Assembly: GCA_963811635.1 (NCBI GenBank)
Contig: CAWESB010000025.1
Coordinates: 1 to 64,000, forward strand
Source: JAIBJN01 sp963811635
GTDB taxonomy: Bacteria; Actinomycetota; Thermoleophilia; Gaiellales; Gaiellaceae
Length of the DNA: 64,000 nt
Direction of reading: 5' to 3'
This document shows, piece after piece, positions 36,251 to 44,220 of this stretch; the first letter of the stretch is position 1; the number at the start of each line of letters is the position of its first letter. The position numbers and the translations under genes are program-made. Below the pieces are notes generated by a model. The model was given only the letters and a program-made list of their open reading frames with translations. It searched no databases and was not told the origin of the DNA.

Positions 36251-37453
36251 ATGGCTTCGGCGGCACCGACCACTTCCTGGGAGCTCGCATCCTTCCCCGC
36301 CGGGCTGATGGGGGAGATTCCGGTGCTCGACGGCGTCCGGGTCGACGTCGTCCGCGGCGGCGAGGCCGTCCGGATCACGCACGTCCTCGACGCGGTCGAA
36401 CCGCGGGTCCGGCCGGACGGCCGTGCGGCCTTCCCGCAGGAGGGAAAGGCCGGCGAGGGGCGGACGAACCGCCTGGACGGGGTCGTCGTCCTCTCCTGCC
36501 TCGAGTTCCCGGCCGAGGAGCGGACGCTGCACGAGCAGGAGTCGGTGATCGATCTCGCCGGCCCGGGCGCAGAGCTGACGCCCTTCGCGGCGGACACGAA
36601 CGTCGTGCTCACGTTCGGCGCGCGCGACGGCCTCGGCAACGAAGAGCTCGAGGCCTGGGCGCGCGCGACGACGCTCTCGGTCGCGGAGGAGCTGGCGAGG
36701 CCGACGCTCGACGGCGTCCCCGACGACGTCGAGCGGTTCGAGCTCGGCCCGGCCGCCGACGACCTGCCGTCGATCGCGGTGCTGATGCAGCTCTCCGACC
36801 TCGGCCCGCTCTACTACCAGTACCTCTACGGCGTCCCGGCCGGCCGTGCCGCCCTCCCTCGGGCCGTCGACCCGGCCGAGCTCCTCGACGGCGCGGTGAC
36901 CTCCGGCGAGTACCACTGGGCCGGCCTCCGGAACCCCACGATTGTGTTCCAGCGGAACGCCCTCGTTCGCGCCCTCTACCGGGAGCACGGCCGCCGCCTG
37001 CGCTTCGCCGGCCTCGTGCTCATGCGCGGCTACGAGCAGACCGCCGACGACAAGCAGCGCGCCGCCACGGCGGCGGCGGAGGCCGCGGTCGCGCTCGGCG
37101 CCGACGGGGCCGTCGTGACCACGGACGCCGGTGGCAACTCCCACACCGACGTGATGCTGACCGTGCGCGCGTGCGAGCAGGCGGGCGTGAGGACGACGGC
37201 GATCGTGGCCGAGATGGCGGATCCGGAGTCGACGAGCTCCGGTCTCACCGACTGGGTGGCCGAGGCCGACTCGATCGTCTCGGCCGGGAACGCCGAGGAG
37301 CTCGTCCCGGAGTGGACGCCCGAGCGCGTTCTCGGCGGGGACACGCTCCTCGACGGGACGGACGCGGCCGCCGCCGGGCCGATCCCGGCGCGGAACTACC
37401 TGGGCGCGACGAACCAGACGGGCCAGCACGCGCTTTCGGCGACCGCATGGTGA
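36251..37453 (+). CDS. grdE: GrdE-like component B proprotein homolog (no pyruvoyl cysteine seen)
   Basis: A 400-residue homolog of the GrdE/GrdG/GrdI substrate-specific subunits of glycine, sarcosine and betaine reductase. Family segments are ESVIDLAGPGAELTPFA near residue 97, LGPLYYQYLYG, LLDGAVTSGEYHWAGLRN near 211, QRNALVRALYREHG and GATNQTG near the end. In characterised GrdE a Cys within the segment aligned to residues 217-228 is cleaved and becomes the pyruvoyl group that binds the substrate amine; here that stretch has no Cys. The only Cys are at 83 and 308. It overlaps grdB by 7 nt. No Shine-Dalgarno is seen. Confidence 0.83.
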   Translation: MASAAPTTSWELASFPAGLMGEIPVLDGVRVDVVRGGEAVRITHVLDAVEPRVRPDGRAAFPQEGKAGEGRTNRLDGVVVLSCLEFPAEERTLHEQESVIDLAGPGAELTPFAADTNVVLTFGARDGLGNEELEAWARATTLSVAEELARPTLDGVPDDVERFELGPAADDLPSIAVLMQLSDLGPLYYQYLYGVPAGRAALPRAVDPAELLDGAVTSGEYHWAGLRNPTIVFQRNALVRALYREHGRRLRFAGLVLMRGYEQTADDKQRAATAAAEAAVALGADGAVVTTDAGGNSHTDVMLTVRACEQAGVRTTAIVAEMADPESTSSGLTDWVAEADSIVSAGNAEELVPEWTPERVLGGDTLLDGTDAAAAGPIPARNYLGATNQTGQHALSATAW

Positions 37454-38721
37454 GGGCCGTCCACTACCTGAACCAGTTCTTTGCCGGCCTCGGCGGCGAG
37501 GAGGCCGCCGAGACGCCGCCGATCCGGCTGGACGGGCCCGTCGGGCCGGGGCGCGGCCTGGCCGCCGAGCTGCAGGGCATCGAGATCGCGGCCACGCTCG
37601 CCTGCGGCGACGATTACTTCGCCGAGCACGAGGAGGACGCGCTCGCACAGCTGCTCGGCCTTCTCGAAGCCGAGGACCCGGACCTCCTGGTTGCAGGCCC
37701 CGCCTTCGGGTCGGGCCGCTACGGGTTCGCGTGCGCCCGCCTCACGCGGGTCGCCTCGGAGCGGCTCGGCATCCCCGCGCTCGCCGCCATGCACGAGGAG
37801 AACCCGGGCGTCGGCGCCGCCGAGGGGACGCTTGTCGCGGCGACGGCGGTCAACGTCGCGGGCATGCGGGAAGCGCTGCCGCGCATGGCGCGCCTCGCGG
37901 AAGCGCTCGTCGCCGGCCGCGAGCTCGGCCCGCCCGCGGAGGAGGGCTACCTCCCGCGTGGCTTCCGCCGCAACCGCCAGGCGGAGAAGCCGGGCGCCGA
38001 GCGCGCGATCGACCTCCTGCTCGACAAGCTCGCGGGCGAGACCCGGAGCGAGGTCGCCGGGGGGTTCGACCGCGTCCCGCCTCCGTCCGCCGTCCCGGAC
38101 CTGTCCACGGCGCTGCTCGCCCTCGTCACGGAGGCCGGCTGCGTGCCCCAGGGAAACCCGGACCGGCTGCCGACGATTCGGGCGCAGGGCTGGCTGCGCT
38201 ACGAGCTCGGCGGCGTGGCGACGCTGGCCTCCGGCGCGTACGAGTCCGTGCACGGCGGTTTCGACGTCACGCTCGCCAACGAGGACCCGAACCGCCTGGT
38301 GCCGCTCGACACCGTCACCGCCCTCGCCGAGGAGGGGCGCATCGGGCGGATCCACGACGTCTTCTACACGACCACCGGGAACGGCACCCCGGTCGGCGCC
38401 TCGACCCGCTTCGGGCGCGAGATCGCGGCCGAGCTGACCGAGGCCGGGGTCGAGGCCGTCCTCCTCTCCGGCACCTGAGGGACCGGAACGCGCTGCGGGT
38501 CAGTGCTGGCGAAGGAGATCGAACGGGCTGGAGTGCCGACGGTGTTCGTCACGTCGCTCCCGACGATCGCGACGATGGTCGGCGCCAACCGGATCGTGCG
38601 CGGCCCGGCGATCACCCACCCGTTCGGGCTCGACGAGGCCGAGCGCCGTCGCATCGTCGAGCGGGCGCTCGAGATGCTTCAGACCGAGGTCGAGCCGACG
38701 ACGGTCTGGGAGCTCGAGTGA
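37447..38721 (+). CDS. grdB: GrdB-type component B selenoprotein (in-frame UGA, Sec344)
   Basis: The frame from ATG 37447 (VRAVHYLNQFFAGLGGEE) reaches TGA at 38476-38478 in LLSGT-UGA-GTGTRCG and continues without interruption to TGA 38719-38721. Read as selenocysteine this gives a 424-residue protein, close to the 430-440 of known GrdB. The downstream part (SVLAKEIERAGVPTVF, VGANRIV, ITHPFG) is diagnostic. The Sec of GrdB attacks the substrate and passes the carboxymethyl group to GrdA. The canonical UxxCxxC is here UxxGxxC. A candidate SECIS hairpin follows the UGA. Standard gene calling would split it in two at the UGA. Confidence 0.92.
38481..38501 (+). promoter_or_regulatory. Candidate bacterial SECIS element of grdB
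   Basis: Starting 2 nt after the UGA, GACC (38481-38484) pairs with GGTC (38498-38501), and after a GGAA bulge CGC pairs with GCG around a 3-nt GCT loop. The loop begins with G 13 nt after the UGA. This is roughly the shape needed for SelB recruitment but on the short side. Confidence 0.5.
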
Positions 38722-40052
38722 CCGGCCGGGCCGCGATCCACGCGTGCTCGATCGTGCTCGCGCACGCGCCGGACCTCGTACGCCACGGGTCGAAGCCGGC
38801 GCGCGAGCTCGCCGCGGATGCGAACGGGTTGCTCGACTCGATCGCACGCAGCCTCCGCGCCTACGACGACGTCCTCGGTTACCCGCCGCACCAGGCGCTG
38901 ATCGGCAACCTCCGACCCGACGCCCTCTGGGAGGTGCCGCGCCCGTGGTGGAACGCCCCCGTCGAGCGGCGGCCGGAAGGCCCCTTCGGCGTCGTCGTCG
39001 ACCAGGCCGAGCTCTACCGGCGCATGCAGGAGGCGGATGCCTTCGGACTCTTCAAGCTCGACGGGTCGCCGGCGCCGAACGGCGGGCTCACGATCGACGA
39101 AGCGGGGAAGGCTGCCGGCTCCATGGCCGGCGCGCACGACCTCGACGAGACGCTGTCGGCGTCGGTGCTCCTGGAGAACCTCGCCTGCAAGGCGACCGGG
39201 GCGCTTGCCCTGGAGCACCTCCTGCGGACGACCGGCGTCGCGCCCGAGGACGTCCCGTACGTGATCGGGTGCGGGGAGGAGGCGGTCGGCGACCGCTACC
39301 AGCGCGGGGGCGGCAATCTCGCGAAGGCGATCGCCGAGCAGGCCGGCTGCCTCAACGCTTCGGGCAGCGACGTGAAGGCGTTCTGCTGCGGGCCGGTGCA
39401 CGCGCTCGTCGTCGCCGCGTCGCTGGTGGCCTCGGGCGTCTACCCGCGCGTCGTCGTGCTCGCCGGCGGCTCGCTGGCCAAGCTGGGGATGAAGTTCTCC
39501 GGCGCGCTCCGGCACGGCACCCCGATCCTCGAGGACGTTCTCGCCGGCTTCGCCGTGCTCGTGGCACCGCCGGGTGACGGCGCGCCCGAGCTCCGGCTCG
39601 ATGCCGTCGGCCGACACCGCGTCGGGTCGGGCTCGGCCCAGCAGGCCGTGCTCGAGGACCTCGTCGTCGAGCCGCTGGAGCGGCTGGGCCGCGGCATTCT
39701 CGACGTCGACCGCTACGCGACCGAGCTCCACGACCCCGAGATCACGGAGCCGGCCGGGGCGGGGAACGTCCCGAGCCGTAACTACAAGCTGATCGGCGCG
39801 CTCGCCGTTCGCCGCGGCGAGCTGCCCCGCGAGGAGCTGGACGCGTTCGAGCGCGCGCACGGCCTTCCGGGCTTCTCGCCGACGCAGGGCCACATCGCCT
39901 CCGCGGTGCCGTGGCTCCCCCACGGGCTCGAGGCCTTGCGCGCGGGCGAGATCGGATCGACGATGCTCCTGGCGAAGGGATCGCTCTTCCTCGGGCGCAT
40001 GACCGAGCTCGCCGACGGGATGTCCATCCTGCTCGAACCGGGAAAGGAGTAG
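38718..40052 (+). CDS. grdC: Glycine/sarcosine/betaine reductase component C, GrdC-type subunit
   Basis: A 444-residue protein from GTG 38718, overlapping the grdB stop by 4 nt (GTGA) and preceded by GGGAG. It starts CSIVLAHAPDLVRHG and has a thiolase/FabH-like core: YVIGCGEEAVGDRYQRGGG, GCLNASGSDVKAFCCGP and LAGGSLAKLGMKF. In known systems component C (GrdC plus GrdD) releases the Sec-bound acetyl group from GrdA as acetyl phosphate. Here it is shorter than the usual 500 or so residues, and no grdD follows. Confidence 0.88.
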   Translation: MTGRAAIHACSIVLAHAPDLVRHGSKPARELAADANGLLDSIARSLRAYDDVLGYPPHQALIGNLRPDALWEVPRPWWNAPVERRPEGPFGVVVDQAELYRRMQEADAFGLFKLDGSPAPNGGLTIDEAGKAAGSMAGAHDLDETLSASVLLENLACKATGALALEHLLRTTGVAPEDVPYVIGCGEEAVGDRYQRGGGNLAKAIAEQAGCLNASGSDVKAFCCGPVHALVVAASLVASGVYPRVVVLAGGSLAKLGMKFSGALRHGTPILEDVLAGFAVLVAPPGDGAPELRLDAVGRHRVGSGSAQQAVLEDLVVEPLERLGRGILDVDRYATELHDPEITEPAGAGNVPSRNYKLIGALAVRRGELPREELDAFERAHGLPGFSPTQGHIASAVPWLPHGLEALRAGEIGSTMLLAKGSLFLGRMTELADGMSILLEPGKE

Positions 40053-40055
40053 CGA

Positions 40056-40388
40056 ATGCCGGTCGACGCGACCGTCGAGACGTACGGAGACCTGACGGGC
40101 GAGGGCAGCGTCCTCGTCGACTTCTGGGGGCCGCGCTGCCAGCCGTGCCTCGCGATGATGCCGACAATCGCCAAGCTCGAAGAGGAGGCCGGCGGCGCCG
40201 TGCGCGTCGTCAAGGTCAACTCGACCGAGAACCGCGAGATCTGCCGGGAGCTGCGGGTGTTCGGGCTTCCGACCTACGTGCTCATGCACGACGGGGAGGA
40301 GCTCGAGCGTCTCTCCGGCGACGTATCCAAGGACGACATCGAGCGGGCGTTCGCCACGCTCGCCGCGGAGGGAGGTGAGGCTGCATGA
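40056..40388 (+). CDS. Cluster-specific thioredoxin with CQPC active site
   Basis: A 110-residue thioredoxin from ATG 40056 behind AAAGGAG. The active site is FWGPRCQPC near residue 30 in place of the general WCGPC, and the cis-Pro loop is VFGLPTYVLM. Thioredoxins with altered active sites accompany glycine reductase genes in clostridia and regenerate the reduced Sec/Cys pairs. The stop overlaps the grdA start (ATGA). Confidence 0.93.
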   Translation: MPVDATVETYGDLTGEGSVLVDFWGPRCQPCLAMMPTIAKLEEEAGGAVRVVKVNSTENREICRELRVFGLPTYVLMHDGEELERLSGDVSKDDIERAFATLAAEGGEAA

Positions 40389-40840
40389 AGCTGGACGGGA
40401 AGAAGGTGATCGCGCTCGGCGAGCGGGACGGCGTGTCAGGCCCCGCGATCGCCATGTGCGTCGAGTCGGCGGGAGCCGAGGTGATCTTCGTCGAGACGGA
40501 GTGCTTCGTCTGAACGGCCGCCGGGGCCATGGACCCGGAGAACCAGGACCGCATCAAGGGCCTGGTCGACACGCACGGCGCGGACGACCTCGTGGTCGTG
40601 CTCGGCGCCGCCGACCTGGAGTCGCTCGAGGTCGCGGCCGAGACGGTGACGATGGGAGACCCGGCCTACGTGGGTCCATTGGCAGGAGTCCAGTTGGGGC
40701 TCCCGGTCATTCACATCCTCGAGGAGGACGTCAAGGAGCAGGTCGACGCAGGCGTCTACGACGAGCAGGTCGGGCTGCTCGAGATGACGCTCGACGTCGA
40801 GCAGGTGCGGGACGCCGCCAAGAAGTTCCCCGGGCGCTGA
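40385..40840 (+). CDS. grdA: Component A selenoprotein GrdA (in-frame UGA, Sec43)
   Basis: ATG 40385 follows a strong GGAGGTGA site. The frame gives LDGKKVIALGERDGVSGPAI, then VETECFV-UGA-TAAGAMDPENQ, with TGA at 40511-40513, and continues to TGA 40838-40840: 151 residues with Sec at 43. CFVU with TAAGAMD is the GrdA signature; the protein carries the Sec-bound carboxymethyl group between GrdB and component C. The Cys three residues before Sec is present for the mixed selenide-sulfide. Ordinary gene calling would start at an internal ATG (40529) and lose the active site. Confidence 0.96.
40521..40538 (+). promoter_or_regulatory. Candidate bacterial SECIS element of grdA
   Basis: CCGGG (40521-40525) pairs with CCCGG (40534-40538) around an 8-nt loop GCCATGGA. 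The stem begins 7 nt after the UGA and the first loop base is G, 12 nt downstream of the UGA, matching the general form of bacterial SECIS elements. Confidence 0.55.
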
Positions 40841-40843
40841 TCG

Positions 40844-41605
40844 TCAGGCGCCCGGCTGCTCCGCCTCGCCCGCTTCTTCCTCCGCCATGAAGCGGACGAA
40901 GAACACGGTGAACATCGTGAAGAAGACGATCGCCTCGCTGACCGCCATCGCGATCCCGGCGAGCTGCTGGTCCGCGAGCGGGGAGAGGCCGTTCAGCCTC
41001 GGGGCATCGACGTAGAAGTCGTAGAGCGGGCTCGGGAGGAGCGCCATCAGGAGCCCGAGCGGGCTCGCGAAGACGAACGCCGCGAAGAGGTACGCCGATT
41101 TCGCCCCCGACGAGAGGCTCCACGGGTGCGATTGGAGCACGGGCCACCACAACAAGAGCCCGGTCGCGACGTAGGTCAGGTGCTCCAGGTGGAGGAGGGC
41201 GTGGTGCTCGAGGGCGGCGTCGTAGGCGGCCGGGACGTGCCAGGCCATGTAGCCGGCGAGCCAGAGCGGCAGCGCGACCAGGGGCCGGGTCAGCAGCCGG
41301 AAGAGGCGCAAGCAGGAGAGCCAAGCCGCGAGCCCGGGCGGCACGGAGGCGACCAGGAGGAGCGGGATCCATTCCGCGAGCGCCACGTTCTGAACGAGGT
41401 GCGCCCAGAGGAGGTAGTGCATCGCCAGCGTTCCCAGCGGCGTGATCGTGACCGCGAGGAAGAGGAGGAGCGCGCCCGCGAAGCAGGCGAGTCGGCCGCG
41501 CGAGGGGCGGTAGCGCCTGGCGGCGAGAGCGTACGCCGCGGTCAGGGCCAGCGCGGCCGCAAGCTCGACCCAGGCTGCCGGCCAGGTCCACGGCGACGGC
41601 GCCAC
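40844..41605 (-). CDS. Cytochrome c oxidase assembly-like protein, caa3_CtaG family
   Basis: A 253-residue membrane protein with seven predicted helices. Family features are TPLGTLAMHYLLWAHLVQN, the His-rich ALEHHALLHLEHLTYVATG and LWWPVL. CtaG-like proteins in Gram-positives help form the CuB site of cytochrome oxidase, which suggests aerobic respiration. The convergent grdA stop lies 3 nt away, so the two transcripts probably overlap. A small membrane protein gene lies upstream on the same strand. Confidence 0.85.
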   Translation of the reverse strand: MAPSPWTWPAAWVELAAALALTAAYALAARRYRPSRGRLACFAGALLLFLAVTITPLGTLAMHYLLWAHLVQNVALAEWIPLLLVASVPPGLAAWLSCLRLFRLLTRPLVALPLWLAGYMAWHVPAAYDAALEHHALLHLEHLTYVATGLLLWWPVLQSHPWSLSSGAKSAYLFAAFVFASPLGLLMALLPSPLYDFYVDAPRLNGLSPLADQQLAGIAMAVSEAIVFFTMFTVFFVRFMAEEEAGEAEQPGA

Positions 41606-41651
41606 GACCCTAGGAAGGATACGGTCGTGGCGCCGAAGCCGGGCGCTACAC

Positions 41652-42026
41652 CTAGATCATCCAGGGATCGACGTAGGCCGGATCCCGCCTCGTCAGCCAC
41701 TCGCGCAGGTAGACGCCCGCTGCGACAAGCGGTGCCCCCGGGAACGCCGTGAGGAGGACGACCGTCGCCCAAAGTGCCGACGGAAGCCCGCTTGCAACGG
41801 CGGCAACGACGATCGGGAGCGCCAGGAAGTAGAGCGCCTTCCAGTCGGCCACGACGTAGCCGAGGCCGAAGTGGAGCACGGGCGGCACGAGCAGGAGCAG
41901 CAGCACCAGGGGTGCCGGCAGCGCCGTCTCGGTGCGGGCGAACGCGAGGATCCAGAGCGTCATCGCCGCGCAGAAGCCGATCATCGCGGTGCGCGGGTGG
42001 AGCTCGTTGATTCGTTCAAGGGTCAC
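41652..42026 (-). CDS. Small polytopic membrane protein, 124 aa
   Basis: A GTG at 42026 opens a protein with four hydrophobic helices (about residues 12-30, 36-58, 65-80, 85-103) and a short charged tail (YLREWLTRRDPAYVDPW). It has no recognised family. It lies 46 bp upstream of the ctaG-like gene on the same strand and may share its role in the membrane. Confidence 0.65.
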   Translation of the reverse strand: MTLERINELHPRTAMIGFCAAMTLWILAFARTETALPAPLVLLLLLVPPVLHFGLGYVVADWKALYFLALPIVVAAVASGLPSALWATVVLLTAFPGAPLVAAGVYLREWLTRRDPAYVDPWMI

Positions 42027-42155
42027 GCGACTCCCCTGTGTCCCGATAGGCGTGACCGCTCCGCCTGGTTTGACGTGTGCTTCGGTTGCATGATCGCGGC
42101 ACGCGGGCCAGCCGCCATCCCCCCTTCGGGGAAGCGGCTACGCTTAAGTCAGAGC

Positions 42156-42228
<73 letters not shown>

Positions 42229-42234
42229 TAGTGA

Positions 42235-42257
42235 AAACCCCCGCTAGACGGGGGTTT
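42235..42257 (+). terminator. Intrinsic terminator of tRNA-Gly
   Basis: AAACCCCCG and CGGGGGTTT form a 9-bp stem with loop CTAGA. A similar terminator follows the second copy of the repeat. Confidence 0.85.
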
Positions 42258-42263
42258 CCTCTC

Positions 42264-42515
42264 TCAGGGCCTCGGGGGCCGGGACGGGGCGGGGGCCAGA
42301 CGTACCAGGCGCGATCCGCCGCCTCTCGCCCGCGCAGGACCCCACCGCTCCGGGAAGGCGCGTTCCAAGAACAGCGCCGACGCCCGCCAGCTCGGCGCTC
42401 GACGGGCGCGGTGGGCGGCGACCCTGCAGGCCGCTTCGCAGAATCTCCGGTCGGAGCGGGACGGGCCGAGGACGCCCTGGCAGTTCTCGCAGCGACGTTC
42501 GATCGCGACCGTCAC
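42264..42515 (-). CDS. Small zinc-finger-like protein, 83 aa
   Basis: Starts at ATG 42515. It has two cysteine pairs, RCENCQG and RRFCEAACRVAAHRAR, that could bind one zinc, followed by a basic Pro/Arg-rich tail. The RRFCxxACRxAAHR pattern is seen in small proteins carried on mobile elements. Function is unknown. It is the first gene inside the island. Confidence 0.5.
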   Translation of the reverse strand: MTVAIERRCENCQGVLGPSRSDRRFCEAACRVAAHRARRAPSWRASALFLERAFPERWGPARARGGGSRLVRLAPAPSRPPRP

Positions 42516-42607
42516 GGTTTTCAGCCTAGCCTGCCGCCGCCCTTCCGCAAGCGTTCCGGCTCCCGTCCGGCCCAGCGGGGAGGCCCGTCCGATCTAGTCT
42601 CGTACGA

Positions 42608-43108
42608 CTACGACACAGCTCCGAGGCGCTCAAGCGGCGTTCCGTCATCACAACTGACCTCGCGATGGCGCTCTAACTCCTGTACGTACTGCTGAACCTC
42701 CTCCCGACGCACGAGGTGTAGAACACCGCAGTCGAGTACTACCGGCTCGTCGTCCGGTAGCGCAGCACAGGGGACGGTGTCTCCCTCTCCACCCTCTGAG
42801 CTTGCACACTCTTCCGAGTAGCCTCGTGCTACGAACAAGTAGGCGGCAATGCTGAGAGTCCCGTCCTCGTAGACCCACCCCTCGCGCTCGAAGGGTGAGC
42901 AGTACGTATCCTCGATGTAGCGGCGGTGGACATCCGTCTCATCCGAGGTTGCTCGCGCGAGGAACCGCTCCACGCAGTTCTCAACGCGCAGAGCAGCCGC
43001 GCTCGATGCTTCGTCGCTTGACGCAGCGTTCCCGCCCGATTCCCCGCTGGAGCCGCATCCGGCTGCGATTAACAAGGCGGCAAGCACGACGGGGACACGC
43101 ATCGCCAT
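42608..43108 (-). CDS. Hypothetical lipoprotein, 166 aa
   Basis: The N-terminus (VPVVLAALLIAAGCGSSG) is a lipoprotein signal with a good lipobox. A Ser/Ala linker follows. The mature domain has several Cys (VENCVER, DTYCSPF, EECASS, VPCAAL, LDCGVL, VSCDDG). The segment VENCVERFLAR near residue 43 resembles small secreted proteins of unknown function in actinobacteria. ATG 43108 is used; an ATG two codons later is equally possible. Codon choice is less GC-extreme than that of the neighbours outside the island. Confidence 0.6.
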   Translation of the reverse strand: MAMRVPVVLAALLIAAGCGSSGESGGNAASSDEASSAAALRVENCVERFLARATSDETDVHRRYIEDTYCSPFEREGWVYEDGTLSIAAYLFVARGYSEECASSEGGEGDTVPCAALPDDEPVVLDCGVLHLVRREEVQQYVQELERHREVSCDDGTPLERLGAVS

Positions 43109-43365
43109 AACTCACCCTAGCCCGGTGCCGCCCTTCCGCAAGCCCGCATGATCAGGGGCCGGAGCCGTAACGCGCAAGAACGCGCATGACTTTTTTCCGC
43201 GAGATCAGTCCCCACCGGGTCTGTTGCGGGTCGGGTTTGGGGTCGTCCCCCCTTCGGCCTGTGCCAGCTCCTGGAAACGGCGGGAAACGTCGTCCGCTCT
43301 CCCCGCTTGAGTCGCGGTTTCGATACTGCTAAGGATGCGCCGTCTACAACGCAAAGGGGGTCGCA

Positions 43366-44061
43366 GTGAGTTCGGATCAGAGGGCTGCGCGTATTTTCGG
43401 CGTGCTGTTTCTCATCACGTTCGTGACGTCGATCCCGGCGCTGGCTCTGTTCCAGCCGGTGCTTGACGATCCAGCCGCGTACATCGCCGGGGGCGGGAAA
43501 GACAACCAGATCTACCTGGGAGCCTTCCTGGAGTTTCTTCTCATCCTCGCGAACGTCGGAACGGCCGTTGTCCTCTATCCGATCGTGAGGAGACAGAACG
43601 AGTTCCTCGCCATCGGCTACGTCGCCGCCCGGATCATCGAGAGCGTCTTCATTGCTGCGGGGATCGTCTTCGTGCTCGGGGTCGTGAGCCTGCGCAAGGA
43701 CTCTCCGGACGCGGCCGACCTCGCCGTCTCGCTCGCGCAGCTCAAGGACTGGACGTTCCTGCTTGGCCCAGGACTCATCGTCCCCTTTGGAAACGGGCTG
43801 ATCCTCGGCTACCTGATGTACAAGTCCGGCCTTGTCCCCCGGCGCATGACCTGGCTCGGCATGATCGGGGGGCCACTCCTCCTGATCGGGAGCGTAGGCG
43901 TGCTCTTCGACGTGTGGGACTCAACCGGCGCGGTGAACATCCTGGTGATTCCCGAGTTCCTCTGGGAGCTGTCGCTCGGGATCTACGCGGCCGTCTGGGG
44001 CTTCAAGGCGTCGTCTCCAATCCTCAGGGGGGACCGACGCACGGACGCGCAACCGGCCTGA
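43366..44061 (+). CDS. DUF4386 family membrane protein
   Basis: A 231-residue protein from GTG 43366 behind AAAGGGGG. It begins QRAARIFGVLFLITFVTSIP and has six predicted helices with the family segments FLEFLLILANVGTAVVLYPI, ARIIESVFIAAGIVFVLG, and SGLVPRRMTWLGMIGGPLLL. DUF4386 has no established role. It is inside the tRNA-Gly island and is followed by a strong terminator. Confidence 0.82.
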   Translation: MSSDQRAARIFGVLFLITFVTSIPALALFQPVLDDPAAYIAGGGKDNQIYLGAFLEFLLILANVGTAVVLYPIVRRQNEFLAIGYVAARIIESVFIAAGIVFVLGVVSLRKDSPDAADLAVSLAQLKDWTFLLGPGLIVPFGNGLILGYLMYKSGLVPRRMTWLGMIGGPLLLIGSVGVLFDVWDSTGAVNILVIPEFLWELSLGIYAAVWGFKASSPILRGDRRTDAQPA

Positions 44062-44096
44062 TTTGTAGCTTCGGAGTGGTGACAGTCGGCTGCTCG

Positions 44097-44125
44097 GGAC
44101 GAGGCCCCTCGGGGCCTCGTCCTTT
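44097..44125 (+). terminator. Intrinsic terminator after DUF4386 gene
   Basis: GGACGAGGCCCC and GGGGCCTCGTCC form a 12-bp stem with a TC loop followed by TTT. Confidence 0.85.
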
Positions 44126-44220
44126 CGGCCATCTAGGCGAGCAGCCCGCCTCGTCGTAGTCTGACCATGCCGGGGCGCGGGCAGGGTAGTCCTAGGGTCA
44201 CCTTGCGGCCATCGCCTCGG

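Noticed and set aside
38503..38721. Separate small gene starting at 38503
   Set aside because: It is the C-terminal part of grdB read after the selenocysteine UGA at 38476.
40529..40840. GrdA-like gene starting at ATG 40529
   Set aside because: The true start is ATG 40385 with a strong ribosome site; the ATG at 40529 lies inside grdA, just after the Sec codon.
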